A stretch of 64,000 nt of DNA, from contig NZ_BMHH01000011.1 of NCBI RefSeq assembly GCF_014640615.1, positions 1-64,000 on the forward strand. Direction: 5' to 3'. This DNA comes from Paramesorhizobium endophyticum (GTDB lineage Bacteria > Pseudomonadota > Alphaproteobacteria > Rhizobiales > Rhizobiaceae). The notes below the pieces were generated by a model. The model saw nothing but the letters and a program-made list of their open reading frames with translations. It had not been told where the DNA came from and searched no databases. Each line of letters begins with the position of its first letter. Within the stretch, counting starts at the first letter, position 1. Shown here piece by piece: positions 16,272 through 24,925 of the stretch. The position numbers and the translations under genes are program-made.

Positions 16272-17171
16272 TCAGTGACTTGATGAGCGCCGAGCCGCCC
16301 GGTCAAAAGCTTCGACGACCGTATGATACAGCGCAGGCGGCAAATCATGCCCCATTCTATCCATCAGCATGAGGTCCGCATTCGGGATCGAAGCTGCGGT
16401 GTCTCGACCGCAAGCCGGATGGAATATCGGATCATCAGTACCATGAATAACGAGCGTTGGTGCGGTAATGGTCGCCAGGCGTGAGCGACGGTCACCGGCC
16501 ACAGCCATGGCGGCGATCTGCCGTGCGGAGCCAGCGGGATCATAGGCGCGCCGGGTCTCCTCCAGGATGAGGAGGCGATGAGCCCTTTCGTCAAACGCAT
16601 GGCCGCTGCCGGCGATGCGGCGTGCAAAGGCAAGCTTGTGTGCAAGGAAGCCGGTTTCGTCCGCGGCGGGATCCGGCGCCGGGCGCATCATCATCGCCAT
16701 GACCTCGGGCGTGGCCCGGGGCAGCATGGGATTGCCCGTGCTCGACATGATCGAGGTCAGCGACAGCACCCGCCCGGGATACTTGTACGCCATAATCTGG
16801 GCGATCATCCCGCCCATCGAGCGCCCGATAACATGCGCCCTCTCGATGGCGAGGATGTCCAGCAGCCCAATGGCGTCCGCAGCCATGTCGTGGAGCATAT
16901 AGGGCACCTTGGGTTGCTGCCCAGCCATCAGCGCTGCCGCCAGTGCACCGAAATCCGGCGGAGGGCACTGGTGAAAATGGGTCGAGTGTCCGCTGTCCCG
17001 GTTGTCGAACCGGATCACGCGGTAGCCGCGCGCCGCCAGCGCTTCGCAGAAAGGAACCGTCCACCGGATCATTTGCGTGCCTAACCCTGCGATCAGCAGG
17101 ATCGCCTCGTCGGCCTCGTCGCCGAAACTGTCAAAGGCCAGATCGATCCCATTGGTCTTCGCGATGGCCAT
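16272..17171 (-). CDS. Alpha/beta-fold hydrolase
   Basis: A 299-residue hydrolase. The nucleophile elbow GRSMGG holds the Ser, with Asp in HGTDDPIF and His in MGHDLPPALY completing the triad. LLIAGLGTQMIRW gives the oxyanion-hole region near residue 25 and DNRDSGHS follows. ATG 17171 starts the conserved MAIAKTNGIDLAF, 4 nt after the stop of the DUF2239 gene. An upstream in-frame TTG was rejected. Substrate is unknown; relatives include esterases and aclacinomycin-methylesterase-like proteins. Confidence 0.88.
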   Translation of the reverse strand: MAIAKTNGIDLAFDSFGDEADEAILLIAGLGTQMIRWTVPFCEALAARGYRVIRFDNRDSGHSTHFHQCPPPDFGALAAALMAGQQPKVPYMLHDMAADAIGLLDILAIERAHVIGRSMGGMIAQIMAYKYPGRVLSLTSIMSSTGNPMLPRATPEVMAMMMRPAPDPAADETGFLAHKLAFARRIAGSGHAFDERAHRLLILEETRRAYDPAGSARQIAAMAVAGDRRSRLATITAPTLVIHGTDDPIFHPACGRDTAASIPNADLMLMDRMGHDLPPALYHTVVEAFDRAARRSSSH

Positions 17172-17175
17172 GATG

Positions 17176-17844
17176 CTATTCCGCTCGGAGTAAGGTTGAA
17201 TGAGCCGGCACGCCAAACGTCAGGCGCAGGAGGTGCGACCGGATGTCTTGGGGCCAGTCCGCGATGCATTCCTCCAGCCTGGGGCGATCATCCGCGAAGA
17301 GCGCGCGCGTCGCCTCCTCGTAGCCCGGCATATCCCCCGCCATGGCCAGCATGAAGTGATAGGCGGCTTCCTGGGCGGAACGTTTCTGCTGTCGCGTTCC
17401 CCCGCTTCGGCGGGCCTCGTCTACCAGCCTTCTCAGGGCGGCAGATGCGCCACCCGGCTGAGCGGCCAGCCAGTCCCAGTGCCGCGGCAGCAGTGTCACC
17501 TCCCGCGCAACGACGCCCAGTTTTGGTCGCCCCCGGCCCCTTGGTTCGGAGCTCTCGTCCTTCGTGAGTTCAGCCGCCTCATCCGCACGGGGGCGGTAGC
17601 GCCCCGCCTTCATCCGAGGCGGCTGGGACAATCTCTCAACGATGTCGGCCTCGGACCCGCGCAGGTCCAGATCGATGACGCGGCCGGTCGCATCGTCGAA
17701 AACGAGGATCGCATTCGATGAGCGATTGTCGGTGACCGCTTTGACCGCGAGAGCCACCTCGACCAGCGGGCCGGAGAGGAGCAAGCGATGGCCGTCAAAG
17801 GCCGTGCAGGGTTTGGCAAGGAGGTCGGACATGTTCGGCACCAT
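17176..17844 (-). CDS. DUF2239-family protein
   Basis: A 222-residue protein of unknown function. AFDGHRLLLSGPLVEVALAVK and ILVFDDATGRVIDLDLRGS in the first third, then RGRPKLGVVAREVTLLPRHWDWL, match the DUF2239 family as I recall it. No membrane segment or signal peptide is seen. ATG 17844 and ATG 17832 are both possible. It forms a two-gene unit with the hydrolase and is divergent from the broken GIY-YIG gene, with a dyad operator between them. Confidence 0.75.
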   Translation of the reverse strand: MVPNMSDLLAKPCTAFDGHRLLLSGPLVEVALAVKAVTDNRSSNAILVFDDATGRVIDLDLRGSEADIVERLSQPPRMKAGRYRPRADEAAELTKDESSEPRGRGRPKLGVVAREVTLLPRHWDWLAAQPGGASAALRRLVDEARRSGGTRQQKRSAQEAAYHFMLAMAGDMPGYEEATRALFADDRPRLEECIADWPQDIRSHLLRLTFGVPAHSTLLRAE

Positions 17845-17859
17845 AAGTTAGGCGTCAAT

Positions 17860-17903
17860 TACTACCCGGATAAAAAACTTGCGTCAATATTGCCCGGGTA
17901 GTA
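17860..17903. promoter_or_regulatory. Inverted repeat in the DUF2239/GIY-YIG divergent promoter
   Basis: TACTACCCGG (17860-17869) and CCGGGTAGTA (17894-17903) are perfect 10-bp inverted copies 24 bp apart. Each is preceded on its own side by GCGTCAAT-like sequence (17853-17859 and 17881-17888). Spacing and position between divergent genes suggest an operator for an unidentified regulator controlling both directions. Confidence 0.5.
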
Positions 17904-17973
17904 TTCATGAAGGGTGTCCTGTAGGCACCGAGGCGATATGCAGTCGCCTCGCAACGGAGTGAAAGGTGAAAGG

Positions 17974-18310
17974 ATGAAAAGCGAGGCGCGCAAGGCGGCG
18001 GTGGCAGCCTACAAACAACGCAAGGTCGTCGGCGGGGTCTATGCGGTTCGCTGCGCGGCTTCCGGCGAGACCTGGGTCCGGACATTGGCCCAACATCGAG
18101 ACCATTCAGACCCGCCTGTGGTTCACGCTGCGACATGGCATCCACCCCAGGAGGGAGATGCTCGAGGCTTGGCGTCGCCACGGCGAGGCGCAATTCAGTT
18201 TCGAAATCCTGGAAAGGCTGGAGGATGAGCCATCATCTTATACGCGTGACTCGTCCTTGAAGGATCTGGCATCCCTTTGGCGGGAGAGATTGAAAGCCAA
18301 GCCGATATGA
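17974..18310 (+). pseudogene. GIY-YIG nuclease-family gene broken by one frameshift
   Basis: The first frame (ATG 17974, AAAGG upstream) encodes MKSEARKAAVAAYKQRK VVGGVYAVRCAASGETWV, the start of a small GIY-YIG-like protein. The rest (PNIETIQTRLWFTLRHG ... to RLKAKPI, stop at 18310) is in the next frame. Removing one C from the CC at 18078-18079 restores a continuous reading TWVGHWPNIETIQTR of about 111 residues. This is either a recent mutation or a sequencing error; the downstream frame shows no further damage. Confidence 0.7.
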
Positions 18311-18352
18311 GAAGAGGAAATTCCAACTTCCGCTATTCACTTTCACTATCCA

Positions 18353-18844
18353 CTACCCGCCATTCGCCAGCTTCTTCCCGATTCCCTTCATGTTCATCTC
18401 GCGGATTTCGTCCGACGACATATAGGTGAACTGCTCCACCAGAAGGTCGCGCACGACCGGCTCGGGGAAATGCCTGTTAATACCGTCGATGACGGATTTC
18501 TTCACCGTCTCGAAATTTACCTTCTCGACCTGCTTGGTGTCGGAATAGCTTCCGTAGAACTGCCGGAAGATTTCGTCCTTGATGAAATATTCCAGCGGAA
18601 CGGTAATACGGCCCTTCGCCTTCGGATCGATCGTGTAGACCAGCTGCGCGATGACATAGCCCGCGACCGACCCGCCGCTCATGACCGGCACGCTGAACAC
18701 GTCGGTCTTGTTATATTCCATCCCGCCGAGATAGCTCGCCTTCTCGTCTTTCCCCTCGGACGGCACTCGGTTCTTCGCCGTGAAGAACAGCGAGCCGAGA
18801 GCCACAACGCAAATCCAAAGGCCGATCAGTACGATGCGGATCAT
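18353..18844 (-). CDS. Conserved membrane-anchored protein, last gene of the flagellar operon
   Basis: A 163-residue protein with one N-terminal hydrophobic segment (residues 3-21, VLIGLWICVVALGSLFF) and a soluble, presumably periplasmic domain. I do not recognise a named family. The single anchor plus the C-terminal segment (KKSVIDGINRHFPEPVVRDLLVEQFTYM) loosely recalls FliL-type proteins, but this is weak. ATG 18844 overlaps the FlgN-like gene stop by 4 nt, placing it firmly in the fliR-flgJ end of the flagellar operon. Confidence 0.7.
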   Translation of the reverse strand: MIRIVLIGLWICVVALGSLFFTAKNRVPSEGKDEKASYLGGMEYNKTDVFSVPVMSGGSVAGYVIAQLVYTIDPKAKGRITVPLEYFIKDEIFRQFYGSYSDTKQVEKVNFETVKKSVIDGINRHFPEPVVRDLLVEQFTYMSSDEIREMNMKGIGKKLANGG

Positions 18845-19275
18845 AGGGCTTGACCGGCCCTTGCATCGCGCAGCGTATAGGTGCCGTCCGCTTCATGCGT
18901 CTCGATGGCGGTGCGGATGATGTCGGAGAGCTCGCCCACGGCGCGCAAATGCAATTGCAGCGCATCGCAATTGCGCTCCAGCTTCTGCCGCAGCCGGTCG
19001 AGCAGCGGCTGTAACGTCCTAAGCGCCGATGCCTCCGCCCGCGCCGATGCCTTGTTCATCGCCCGGGTGAAATCGTAAAGCCCCCTGCTCTTACGGGCGT
19101 TGATTTCCACGAGGTCCGGATGCGCGCCTTCGAGCAGCATCTGCGTTTCCGTCTCGACCACCGTTTCCAGCCGTTCGATGGCGTTGACGACCGGCTTCAG
19201 CACGGCTTCGACTTCCGCCTGCTCCCTAGGCGTATCCGCGGCTTCGATGATGGCAAGCATGTTTTCAGATGTCAT
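18841..19275 (-). CDS. FlgN-like flagellar export chaperone
   Basis: A 144-residue, almost entirely helical protein. The pattern of an N-terminal helix (EAVLKPVVNAIERLETVVETETQMLLEG), then LVEINARKSRGLYDFTRAM and a long C-terminal helix (LQPLLDRLRQKLERNCDALQLHLRAV) resembles FlgN, the chaperone of the hook-associated proteins FlgK and FlgL. Primary-sequence similarity is low, so the call rests on pattern and place. It overlaps the rod-binding protein gene by 1 nt and the next gene by 4 nt. Confidence 0.6.
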   Translation of the reverse strand: MTSENMLAIIEAADTPREQAEVEAVLKPVVNAIERLETVVETETQMLLEGAHPDLVEINARKSRGLYDFTRAMNKASARAEASALRTLQPLLDRLRQKLERNCDALQLHLRAVGELSDIIRTAIETHEADGTYTLRDARAGQAL

Positions 19276-19787
19276 CAGACGTTTCCTTGAGCTGTCCGCG
19301 GCGTCGACTCCATATCCGCGTCGGTATCCAATTGTTGCTTGATGAGCTGGCGCTCGGCCTGGTGCAAAATGGCGGCTTGCGTGGTTCCGTCAGCCGCCCG
19401 CCTGCCCTGCGCCTCCAGCATGCGGGCAATGCCGATGCCGCCCGCATCCGCCATTTTTTCCGCAATCGCTTCCGCCATCATCGATTTCCAGTATTCCCCG
19501 GCGATGCCCTGCCCGAACACAGCATTTGCATCCTGCGGAAACATCGACTGCACGAAGGTCTGCAGCATGAACGCCTCGAACTTCGTATAGGCGGAAGCCG
19601 GCTTGGCGATTGTCGGCTTGAGCGCATCCGCGGGCACGGCCTCGACGGAGAAGGCCGGCGCGGACGGATCGGCCGCCATCCGCGATGCCGCGATGCTGCG
19701 CAGCCGCTCGACCGACGCCCGGTATGTTTCGGGATCGGCGGCATTGGCCACGTCGAGCACCAGATCTGACGGCGGACTTATCGCCAT
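19275..19787 (-). CDS. flgJ: FlgJ-type rod-binding protein (muramidase-less)
   Basis: A 170-residue protein whose central part (FEAFMLQTFVQSMFPQDA ... GEYWKSMMAEAIAEKMADAGGIGIARML) matches the rod-binding domain at the N-terminus of enteric FlgJ, the rod cap. The peptidoglycan hydrolase half of FlgJ is absent; a separate transglycosylase is encoded at 30858-31463 in the same cluster, a split usual in alphaproteobacteria. No signal peptide, consistent with flagellar export. 1-nt overlap with the FlgN-like gene. Confidence 0.83.
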   Translation of the reverse strand: MAISPPSDLVLDVANAADPETYRASVERLRSIAASRMAADPSAPAFSVEAVPADALKPTIAKPASAYTKFEAFMLQTFVQSMFPQDANAVFGQGIAGEYWKSMMAEAIAEKMADAGGIGIARMLEAQGRRAADGTTQAAILHQAERQLIKQQLDTDADMESTPRTAQGNV

Positions 19788-19837
19788 GTCGGTTCGTATC
19801 CCTTTCTCATCATTCGCAGCACTTTAAAGGCCCAAAC

Positions 19838-20227
19838 TTACGGCAGGCTTGAGTGAGTTTGCTTTGCCGCAAATTCCTCGATGAGAAGCGCCAGCGCCTT
19901 TTTCTCATCCTCGCGCCGGCAGTCAGCCATGCGCTCCCGCAGCATTTGCGTGCGGCGCGAGGTCTGAAGCAGTTCCTGCCGCAAGCCGGTGAGTTCCTGC
20001 TCCAATTCGCCCTTGCGGCGCGTATTGGTGCTGATTCTCGCCAGGATCGCCGCCGGATCGACGAAATGCGCTTGGCCCTGATAGCGGCGGTCGAGCATCA
20101 AGAGCAGGTCTTCATTCTCAGAGACGATCCGTGTGAGCGTGCCGGTAAGGCTGCCAATGGCCATTTCCTGCCGCGCCTTCATCAGGGCCTGCAGCGCGAT
20201 CATCTTCTTGAGGCTCTTCGCGTCCAT
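19838..20227 (-). CDS. FliJ-like coiled-coil flagellar protein
   Basis: A 129-residue helical protein. SLKKMIALQALMKARQEMAIGSL at the start and ILARISTNTRRKGELEQELTGLRQELLQTSRRTQMLRERM in the middle form two long amphipathic helices. Size and helix pattern fit FliJ, the export ATPase stalk protein, but sequence similarity to FliJ is not obvious. It sits 10 nt downstream of fliR in the same operon. fliJ is not seen next to fliI in this cluster, which favours the assignment. Confidence 0.5.
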   Translation of the reverse strand: MDAKSLKKMIALQALMKARQEMAIGSLTGTLTRIVSENEDLLLMLDRRYQGQAHFVDPAAILARISTNTRRKGELEQELTGLRQELLQTSRRTQMLRERMADCRREDEKKALALLIEEFAAKQTHSSLP

Positions 20228-20237
20228 CGAAACTCCC

Positions 20238-21008
20238 TCAGAAACTGCGCAGATGCTGGCCGATTTCGGCGTTGAAGAAGCTCAGCAGTTCCGGCAGCAG
20301 GAAATAGATGAGCGTCAGCCCACCCGCGAGCACGAAGGGCAGCGAGATGAAATAAACCGGGATCGTCGGCGTCAGCTTGTTGATGAGGCCGATTGCGATG
20401 TTGACCAGGATCGCGAAGACGATGAACGGCGCGGCGATGCGCAAGGTGCCGGTAAAGGCAGCCGAAAACGCGTCCGTGATATCCACCAGCGCCGCACTGG
20501 GCTTGAGCCCGCTATCAATGGGAATGACCGAATAGGAGGCGAGCAGAGCGCGCAACACCTCCAGATGCAGATCGGTGACGAAGAACAGGAACAGCGCCGA
20601 AAAGGTGATGATGCTGGCGATGATCGCCTGCGGCTCCGTCTCCTCGATGGCCGGGCTTGGCGATCCGGAATAGCCAATGGCCATGGCGATCACATTCGCC
20701 ATGAATTGCAGCGCCCAGAAATAGATTTGCGCCAGAATGCCGATAAGCCCGCCGACGATGCTTTCCGTCACGATCATCCTGAGCAGCGTCCACGATTGCG
20801 CATTCGCCAGCGACCCCGCCATGCTTGCGCTCATCAGCGGCACCACCGCCAGCGAGCACGCAATCGCCAGGAACAGCCGCACCGACATGGGCACGCGTGG
20901 GCTCGATATGCCCGGCATGACCATCAGGCACGCCCCGACGCGGGCGAAGACGAGGAAGGCGGCGGGGACCATTTCGTTGATGGGGAGGGAGAGGAGAAAT
21001 GGAGGCAC
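20238..21008 (-). CDS. fliR: Flagellar export apparatus membrane protein FliR
   Basis: Part of the FliPQR export gate, 256 residues with six hydrophobic segments. FLVFARVGACLMVMPGISSPRVPMSVRLFLAIA matches the FliR N-terminus, and ESIVGGLIGILAQIYFWALQFMANVIAMAIGYS the conserved GE/G region. Start is GTG at 21008 with GGAG about 10 nt upstream; ATG 20972 would remove part of the first membrane segment. It lies downstream of flhA, separated by a type A repeat. Confidence 0.93.
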   Translation of the reverse strand: MPPFLLSLPINEMVPAAFLVFARVGACLMVMPGISSPRVPMSVRLFLAIACSLAVVPLMSASMAGSLANAQSWTLLRMIVTESIVGGLIGILAQIYFWALQFMANVIAMAIGYSGSPSPAIEETEPQAIIASIITFSALFLFFVTDLHLEVLRALLASYSVIPIDSGLKPSAALVDITDAFSAAFTGTLRIAAPFIVFAILVNIAIGLINKLTPTIPVYFISLPFVLAGGLTLIYFLLPELLSFFNAEIGQHLRSF

Positions 21009-21048
21009 GGTCAGCCTGCTCCATATCCGGTTAGGCTTGCGGCTGGAA

Positions 21049-21209
21049 CACCCCCCTCTGCCCTGCCGGGCATCTCCCCCACAAGGGGGGAGATTACGCC
21101 TTCATCGGCGCTTGGTACCGATCGCAGACGTTGCAGGATGAGCGATGGTCGTTGCGTCAGCCAATCTCCCCCCTTGAGGGGGAGATGCCCGGCAGGGCAG
21201 AGGGGGGTG
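21049..21209. repeat. Type A palindromic repeat, copy 1 (flhA-fliR junction)
   Basis: Outer arms CACCCCCCTCTGCCCTGCCG (from 21049) and its complement ending in GGCAGAGGGGGGTG (21209) are about 47 bp each and include GGCATCTCCCCCACAAGGGG. The spacer is about 65 bp. Copies: 33887, 39628, 41635, 43505, 53079 (half) and 54573. All seven lie in the flagellar cluster at gene junctions. Confidence 0.9.
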
Positions 21210-21239
21210 AATAGCGCAGTCATCGAAACCCAATCCACC

Positions 21240-23330
21240 CTACGAAATCGTCCCCAGCGCCTTCACCTCCACCCCGCGCGCAATCTCCACATGCGAAAGC
21301 ACCGCCAGCGTGGCGAACAGGCGCTCGATGATCATGCGGATATAAGGCCGCGCTTCCGGCGAGGCGACGAGGACGAAGCGTTCGCCATTGTCCATATGCT
21401 TGCGGATCGCAGCGCTCGCTTCGGTGCCGAACTGTTCCAGCAGGCGCGGGTCGATGTCGAACTCGATCACCTCGCCCTTGGCGTCGCGTTTCAGGCTCTG
21501 GTGAAACACCATGTCCCAGCGATTGCCGAGCCTGAGCACGTTGAGCACGCCGTTCTCCGACAGATCGCCGCAGATCTGCTGCGCCATGCGCATGCGCACA
21601 TGCTCCACGATCAGCTCCGACCGGCGCACATGCGGCGCGATTTCGGCGATGGCTTCCAGAATAAGATGCAGATTGCGGATCGACACCCGTTCCGCCAGCA
21701 GCAGCTTCAGCACCGCCTGCAAGCCTGAATAGGACAGATGCGCCGGGCAGATATCGTCGAGCAGCTTGCGATATTCCGGCCCGAGCCGGTCGAGCAGGAT
21801 GCGCATATCCTTGTAGGAAAGCAGCTGCGCCAGATTGTTGCGGATGATCTCGCTTAAGTGAGTGAGCAGCACCGAGAGATTATCGACCGTCATATAGCCG
21901 TCGCGCTTCAGTTCCGCCGCAAAAGTCTCCGGCACGGAATAGGCGCGCATGCCGAAGGCCGGCTCGCGCATTTCCTCGCCTGGCACGGCGGGCGGCGTGC
22001 GCTCGCCCAGCACCACCAGCGTCTCGCCCACCCGCAGCTCATGCGATGCCACCGCCGTGCCATGAATTTTGATCCGGTAGACTTTCGGCGGCAAGCCGAT
22101 TTCGTCCGTCACCTTGATCTCGGGGATGACGAAGCCGTATTCGAGCGCGAATTTCTTGCGCATCTTGTTGACGCGGTGGGCGAGTTCGTCCTGCTGCGCC
22201 AGAAGCCGGGTGGAGAGTTGCTTGCCGAGGCAAAGCTCGATCTGCGCCGTCTCCAGCGAAGCCTTAACCGAATTGCGCTCCTCGTCCTCCTTCTGCTTGG
22301 CCTTTTGCGCCACCTCCGCGTCCTCGTCCGCGCGGCGGCGGGCGGCGCGGCGCGGAATGGCGAAGCCGACAAAAGCCATGCCGCCGGCAAGCACGAAGAA
22401 CGGAAACGCCGGCAGCCCCGGCAGCACGCCGAGCACGAAGAGCAGCAGCGCCGCGATGAACAGCGCCTTCGGATAAGCGCCGAGCTGGCCGAACACCGCC
22501 TGGTCGGTCGACCCGCGCGTGCCGCCCTTGGAGACGAGCAGGCCCGCCGCCAGCGACACGATCAGCGCCGGGATCTGCGTCACAATACCGTCGCCGACGG
22601 AGAGCTTGGTGAACACATCCGCCGCCTGCCCGACATCCATGCCATGACGAGTGACGCCGATGATGATTCCGCCGAAAATATTGACGGTGGTGATGATCAG
22701 ACCGGCGATGGCGTCGCCGCGCACGAATTTCGACGCGCCGTCCATGGAGCCGAAGAAGGAGCTTTCCTCCTCCAGTTCGCGGCGGCGATGCTGCGCCTGC
22801 TTCTCGTCGATGAGGCCCGAGGAAAGGTCGGCGTCGATGGCCATCTGCTTGCCAGGAATGGCGTCGAGCGTGAAGCGCGCTCCCACCTCCGCGATACGGG
22901 TCGCGCCCTTGGTGATGACGAGGAAGTTGACGATGATCAGGATGCAGAAGACGACGATGCCGATGACGAAATCGCCGCCCATGACGAATTGCGAGAAGCC
23001 ATGGATGACATGCCCCGCCGCCGTATAGCCCTCATTACCATGGGTGAGGATCACGCGCGTCGTCGCGATATTGAGCGACAGCCGCATCATCGTCGCGATC
23101 AGCAGCACGGTCGGAAACGCGGAAAAATCGAGCGGCCGCTGAATCCACAGCGAAACCATCAGGATCAGCACCGAAAAGGCGATGGAAAAAGCAAGGCCGA
23201 TATCGAGAATCACCGGCGGGACCGGCAGGAACAGGACGGTCAGGATAATGACGATGCCGGCGGCAAAGCCGATATCGCTGCCGGTCAGGAATCCCTTCTC
23301 GCCGAACGTTTTTGTTGCGCCTTGCTGCAC
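21240..23330 (-). CDS. flhA: Flagellar export apparatus protein FlhA
   Basis: Large export-gate subunit, 696 residues. Eight hydrophobic segments in the first about 330 residues include the FHIPEP-type signature [30 protein letters not shown]. The C-terminal cytoplasmic domain that binds chaperone-substrate complexes follows after residue about 345. The start is GTG 23330, preceded by GGGAGA 6 nt upstream; this gives the usual family length, whereas the longer reading to 23483 runs back through the toxin-antitoxin promoter. It is separated from fliQ by the inserted toxin-antitoxin pair. Confidence 0.95.
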   Translation of the reverse strand: MQQGATKTFGEKGFLTGSDIGFAAGIVIILTVLFLPVPPVILDIGLAFSIAFSVLILMVSLWIQRPLDFSAFPTVLLIATMMRLSLNIATTRVILTHGNEGYTAAGHVIHGFSQFVMGGDFVIGIVVFCILIIVNFLVITKGATRIAEVGARFTLDAIPGKQMAIDADLSSGLIDEKQAQHRRRELEEESSFFGSMDGASKFVRGDAIAGLIITTVNIFGGIIIGVTRHGMDVGQAADVFTKLSVGDGIVTQIPALIVSLAAGLLVSKGGTRGSTDQAVFGQLGAYPKALFIAALLLFVLGVLPGLPAFPFFVLAGGMAFVGFAIPRRAARRRADEDAEVAQKAKQKEDEERNSVKASLETAQIELCLGKQLSTRLLAQQDELAHRVNKMRKKFALEYGFVIPEIKVTDEIGLPPKVYRIKIHGTAVASHELRVGETLVVLGERTPPAVPGEEMREPAFGMRAYSVPETFAAELKRDGYMTVDNLSVLLTHLSEIIRNNLAQLLSYKDMRILLDRLGPEYRKLLDDICPAHLSYSGLQAVLKLLLAERVSIRNLHLILEAIAEIAPHVRRSELIVEHVRMRMAQQICGDLSENGVLNVLRLGNRWDMVFHQSLKRDAKGEVIEFDIDPRLLEQFGTEASAAIRKHMDNGERFVLVASPEARPYIRMIIERLFATLAVLSHVEIARGVEVKALGTIS

Positions 23331-23421
23331 ATTATTCTCCCATGCTGTTCGCCGAGAATAAACGGCGAAGCTTGCGCGAGGGATTCGGTCTGAATGGACA
23401 ACCAGGCTCGGAAAGACTATA

Positions 23422-23448
23422 GTATCGTAAGGTAATACCTTTTGATAC
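23422..23448. promoter_or_regulatory. Dyad operator of the toxin-antitoxin operon
   Basis: A 27-bp symmetric sequence: GTATC (23422-23426), gt, AAGGT (23429-23433), aat, ACCTT (23437-23441), tt, GATAC (23444-23448). It lies 12 nt before the antitoxin ATG, the place expected for autorepression by a ribbon-helix-helix antitoxin. It also lies in the flhA upstream region, so it could affect flhA. Confidence 0.6.
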
Positions 23449-23460
23449 GGTGATGGCACC

Positions 23461-23739
23461 ATGACAACAGCGACATCCGTCAAGCTTGACGATGAATTAA
23501 AACAACGAGTGCGCGATTTGGCCGATGTGCGTCAACGCTCGGCGCACTGGATCATGCGTGAAGCGATCCAGCAATATGTAGACCGTGAGGAAGCCCGCGA
23601 GAGCTTTAAGCAGGAAGCGTTGGCGTCCTGGGCTTCCTATCAGGAAACCGGCCTCCATCTGACTGGGCAGGAAGTCCGCGAGTGGTTGAACACCTGGGGC
23701 ACCGATGACGAAAAGGCTATGCCTGAGTGCCACAAGTAA
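23461..23739 (+). CDS. Ribbon-helix-helix antitoxin (CopG/ParD-like)
   Basis: A 92-residue protein. The N-terminal [43 protein letters not shown] is a classic ribbon-helix-helix fold: the beta-strand TSVKLDDEL then two helices. The C-terminal tail ([30 protein letters not shown]) matches antitoxins of RelE/ParE pairs. The gene overlaps the toxin start by 13 nt. It runs opposite to the flanking flhA and fliQ genes, showing that the module is an insertion in the flagellar operon. Confidence 0.88.
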   Translation: MTTATSVKLDDELKQRVRDLADVRQRSAHWIMREAIQQYVDREEARESFKQEALASWASYQETGLHLTGQEVREWLNTWGTDDEKAMPECHK

Positions 23740-24059
23740 TCATTACGCAATACGCGGCGGAAGGTTTGGAGCGCTGCCGCCGGTTTCTGGCCGCCAAGGT
23801 CCCGGAGGCGGTCAGGCGAGCCAGTCAAGCCATCGAGCGGCAATTCCTGCTCCTGGAAGCGACACCGGGCATAGGCCGGCCGTTTCCCGACATGCCGGAG
23901 TTGCGCGAGCTGGTAATACCGTTCGGAGATTCCGGCTATCTCGCGCTATATCGCCATGAACCGGTTGACGATGCGGTGTATGTACTGGCCTTCCGGCATC
24001 AAAAAAGCGGGATATTGATCAAAACCCCTTCTCAATCCTCGAATAGGCTAGCAGGGTGA
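23727..24059 (+). CDS. RelE/ParE-family toxin
   Basis: A 110-residue protein starting with GTG inside the antitoxin gene. [54 protein letters not shown] and YLALYRHEPVDDAVYVLAFRHQKSG match ParE-type toxins, with the conserved Arg/Tyr core and a final strand. Whether it targets gyrase or mRNA cannot be told. The last 41 nt (SSNRLAG end) overlap the 3' end of fliQ on the other strand, so the toxin C-terminus is partly encoded by fliQ complement. Confidence 0.88.
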   Translation: MPQVIITQYAAEGLERCRRFLAAKVPEAVRRASQAIERQFLLLEATPGIGRPFPDMPELRELVIPFGDSGYLALYRHEPVDDAVYVLAFRHQKSGILIKTPSQSSNRLAG

Positions 24060-24285
24060 AGGAATTGATCTGCGCGCCGACGAAGGGGGCGGTGAAGGCG
24101 AGGACAATGAAGATCACTACGATCTTCGGCACGAAGGTCAGCGTCATCTCCTGAATCTGCGTCAGCGCCTGGAAAAGCGCGATGCCGATGCCCGCGAGCA
24201 TGGCGGCGAGCACCGCCGGGCCGGAAGCCGCGAGAACCGTCCAGATAGCCGAATTGATGATGTCGAGCGCGTCGGCTTCGTTCAT
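24019..24285 (-). CDS. fliQ: Flagellar export apparatus protein FliQ
   Basis: Small export-gate protein of 88 residues with two hydrophobic segments (SAIWTVLAASGPAVLAAMLAGIGIALFQALTQIQ and FVPKIVVIFIVLAFTAPFVG). ATG 24285 is chosen because AGGAAA lies 6 nt upstream and the length then matches FliQ. Its 3' end overlaps the convergent toxin gene by 41 nt. In related genomes fliQ is normally followed directly by flhA; here about 0.7 kb intervene. Confidence 0.93.
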   Translation of the reverse strand: MNEADALDIINSAIWTVLAASGPAVLAAMLAGIGIALFQALTQIQEMTLTFVPKIVVIFIVLAFTAPFVGAQINSFTLLAYSRIEKGF

Positions 24286-24309
24286 GCTGTTTCCTGGTGC
24301 TTCTGTCGC

Positions 24310-24495
24310 CAAGCGCCCTCGCCCTTCGAGGCTCGCTTCGCGAGCGCCTCAGGATGAGGGCTACGGGAAGCGCTGGCTCCCTTCCCCCTCATGGTGAGGT
24401 GCGAATGGACCATGAGGAGCGACCCTGAGCCTGTCGAAGGGAAGCCCCGAAGGGGAATGAGCCTCGAACCACGAGGGAGAAGGGAGCCAGCGCTT
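24310..24495. repeat. Type D repeats between flgD and fliQ
   Basis: One D-type arm pair occupies 24310-24365 (CTCGCCCTTCGAGGCTCGC ... CTCAGGATGAGGGC). A second palindrome is bounded by AAGCGCTGGCTCCCTT (24368-24383) and its exact complement (24480-24495), which ends in the flgD stop codon. Together they fill the gap inside the operon. Confidence 0.75.
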
Positions 24496-24925
24496 AACTG
24501 ATCGTCACCCCTGATGTAATCGGCAACTCTTTCCCGTCGGCGAGCTTGGCGAGCAGGCTGCCGTCCTGCTGGATGAGCACGGACTTCACCTGGCCCGTCG
24601 TATTGCCGTCCGCACTCGTGACCGTGTGGCCGATAAGGCTGTCCGCCTGCGAGAGCAGGGAATTGCCGAGCAACTTCTCCAGCTTGCTGTTCATCTGCAC
24701 CGCCTGTTCGACATTCGAGAACGTCGCAAGCTGCGAGACATATTGCGTGGAATCCATCGGCTGCGTGGGGTCCTGATTCTTCATCTGCGCCACGAGCAGC
24801 TTGAGGAAGGACTGGTAATCCGCCGACGCCGCCCCTGATGTCGCCTCGTTGGTGGTCTTGGGCGTGTTCTGCGTAGTGGTGTTGGTGTTCGTCGTCGGGT
24901 TATAAACGCTCGGTGTCGTCGTCAT
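24494..24925 (-). CDS. flgD: Flagellar hook-capping protein FlgD (short form)
   Basis: Scaffold at the tip of the growing hook, 143 residues. The N-terminal domain is intact: [50 protein letters not shown] is the FlgD signature. The Ig-like C-terminal half of enteric FlgD is reduced to a short [30 protein letters not shown] segment, as is normal in rhizobia. It overlaps the flbT stop by 4 nt. Confidence 0.93.
   Translation of the reverse strand: MTTTPSVYNPTTNTNTTTQNTPKTTNEATSGAASADYQSFLKLLVAQMKNQDPTQPMDSTQYVSQLATFSNVEQAVQMNSKLEKLLGNSLLSQADSLIGHTVTSADGNTTGQVKSVLIQQDGSLLAKLADGKELPITSGVTIS

Noticed and set aside
21858..23393. A long open frame of about 511 codons on the plus strand opposite flhA
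   Set aside because: It is the GC-rich antisense shadow of flhA: Arg/His/Asp-rich composition, no recognisable domain, no ribosome site, and flhA itself is unmistakable.
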